64,000 bases of DNA from Burkholderia puraquae (GTDB taxonomy: Bacteria; Pseudomonadota; Gammaproteobacteria; Burkholderiales; Burkholderiaceae). Shown piece by piece: positions 63,090 to 64,000 of this stretch. Every line of letters starts with the position of its first letter. Positions within the stretch are counted from its first letter, which is position 1. The position numbers and the translations under genes are program-made. The notes under the pieces were generated by a model that worked only from the letters and a program-made list of their open reading frames with translations, was not told the origin of the DNA and ran no database searches. The DNA lies in NCBI RefSeq assembly GCF_002099195.1, contig NZ_NBYX01000014.1, positions 62,001 through 126,000 of the forward strand. The letters run 5' to 3'.

Positions 63090-64000
63090 ATGAACGTAGG
63101 TCTCGTAGGTTGGCGCGGCATGGTCGGCAGCGTCCTGATGCAGCGCATGCAGGAAGAGGGCGATTTCGACCTGATCGAACCGGTGTTTTTCAGCACCAGC
63201 AACACGGGCGGCAAAGCGCCGTCGTTCGCAAAAAACGAGACCACGCTCAAGGACGCGACCAACGTCGACGAGCTGAAGAAGTGCGACGTGATCATCACGT
63301 GCCAGGGCGGCGATTACACGAACGACGTGTTCCCGAAGCTGCGCGCGGCCGGCTGGAACGGCTACTGGATCGACGCGGCATCGTCGCTGCGGATGAAGGA
63401 CGACGCGGTCATCATCCTCGATCCGGTCAACCTCGACGTGATCAAGGACGCGCTCGTCAAGGGCACGAAGAACTTCATCGGCGGTAACTGCACGGTCAGC
63501 CTGATGCTGATGGCGCTCGGCGGCCTGTTCCGCGAGAACCTCGTCGACTGGATGACGGCGATGACCTACCAGGCCGCATCGGGCGCGGGCGCGCAGAACA
63601 TGCGCGAACTGCTGTCGCAGATGGGCACGCTGAACGGCGCGGTGAAGGAACAGCTCGCCGATCCGGCGTCCGCGATCCTCGACATCGACCGCCGCGTGCT
63701 GGCCGCGATGAACAGCGACGCGATGCCGACGAGCAACTTCGGCGTGCCGCTCGCCGGCTCGCTGATTCCGTGGATCGACAAGGATCTCGGCAACGGGATG
63801 TCGAAGGAAGAGTGGAAGGGCGGCGCGGAAACCAACAAGATCCTCGGCAAGCCGGCCATGGGCGAGCCGGGTTCGATCCCGGTCGACGGCCTGTGCGTGC
63901 GGATCGGTGCAATGCGCTGCCACTCGCAGGCGCTGACGATCAAGCTGAACAAGGACGTGCCGCTCGACGAGATCAACGGCATCCTCGCTTCGGCGAACGA
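63090..64000 (+). CDS. asd: Aspartate-semialdehyde dehydrogenase (3' end outside window)
   Basis: The first 303 residues (about 373 expected) of the NADP-dependent enzyme that makes aspartate semialdehyde, the branch to lysine/diaminopimelate, threonine and methionine. VGLVGWRGMVGSVLMQRM binds NADP; the catalytic Cys is in GGNCTVSLMLMALGG; TYQAASGAGAQNMREL and CVRIGAMRCHSQALTIKL with the active-site His follow. It is of the Gram-negative type, with a longer interface loop. AAAGGG lies nine bases before the ATG at 63090. Confidence 0.97.
   Translation, partial: MNVGLVGWRGMVGSVLMQRMQEEGDFDLIEPVFFSTSNTGGKAPSFAKNETTLKDATNVDELKKCDVIITCQGGDYTNDVFPKLRAAGWNGYWIDAASSLRMKDDAVIILDPVNLDVIKDALVKGTKNFIGGNCTVSLMLMALGGLFRENLVDWMTAMTYQAASGAGAQNMRELLSQMGTLNGAVKEQLADPASAILDIDRRVLAAMNSDAMPTSNFGVPLAGSLIPWIDKDLGNGMSKEEWKGGAETNKILGKPAMGEPGSIPVDGLCVRIGAMRCHSQALTIKLNKDVPLDEINGILASAN

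Overview
The window is high-GC DNA that reads as one 64 kb piece of a Burkholderia chromosome, most likely the second replicon of a Burkholderia cepacia complex member. The main support is the 364-residue secreted lipase with its dedicated foldase (the classic B. cepacia lipA/limA pair), the clustered TCA-cycle genes (acnA, prpD, mdh, sdhCDAB-sdhE, gltA), and leuC-entericidin-leuD-leuB-asd. Species cannot be assigned from the sequence alone. No tRNA, rRNA, CRISPR array, insertion sequence or phage gene was seen.

Layout. 1-8.4 kb: partial luciferase-like monooxygenase, LprI-like protein, GNAT acetyltransferase, a gene-poor kilobase ending in an orphan terminator (possible sRNA), sirtuin plus methyltransferase, gnd, small exported proteins and a LysM/degenerate-M23 lipoprotein. 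8.5-15 kb: membrane protein, cytochrome b561, a copper import pair (DUF2946 protein and OprC-type TonB receptor), then lipase and foldase. 15-21 kb: a MocR-type regulator divergent from a four-gene polyamine ABC transporter. 21-26.5 kb: MFS exporter, sedolisin protease, and an ArsR/SRPBCC/DUF1801 operon. 26.5-40 kb: acnA, prpD, a MliC-like protein, a CoA-ester lyase and mdh on the minus strand; a GntR regulator and sdhCDAB-sdhE-gltA on the plus strand. A perfect 16-bp palindrome lies between mdh and the GntR gene. 40-50 kb: AraC/VOC/DUF1479 genes, dimethylarginine hydrolase, Lrp regulator, amino-acid permease, a broken LysR gene, GST, cupin, and two tandem related exported proteins of unknown function.

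50-59.3 kb is a different, accessory-looking block. Eight co-directional minus-strand genes (two Old Yellow Enzyme-type flavoproteins, an SDR, a quinone oxidoreductase, two related alpha/beta hydrolases, an SCP2-like protein and a TetR) face a second, divergent TetR. A hydrolase remnant and gene-free sequence separate the block from leuC. The content suggests an acquired redox/detoxification or catabolic cluster.

59.3-64 kb: leuC, a 48-residue entericidin-like lipoprotein, leuD, leuB and the start of asd. Ahead of asd is a 39-codon reading frame whose C-terminal half is almost entirely Ile, Val, Thr and Lys. It is followed by mutually exclusive GC-rich stems. I read it as a likely translational-sensing attenuator for the aspartate-family pathway; it is the most interesting non-obvious signal in the window.
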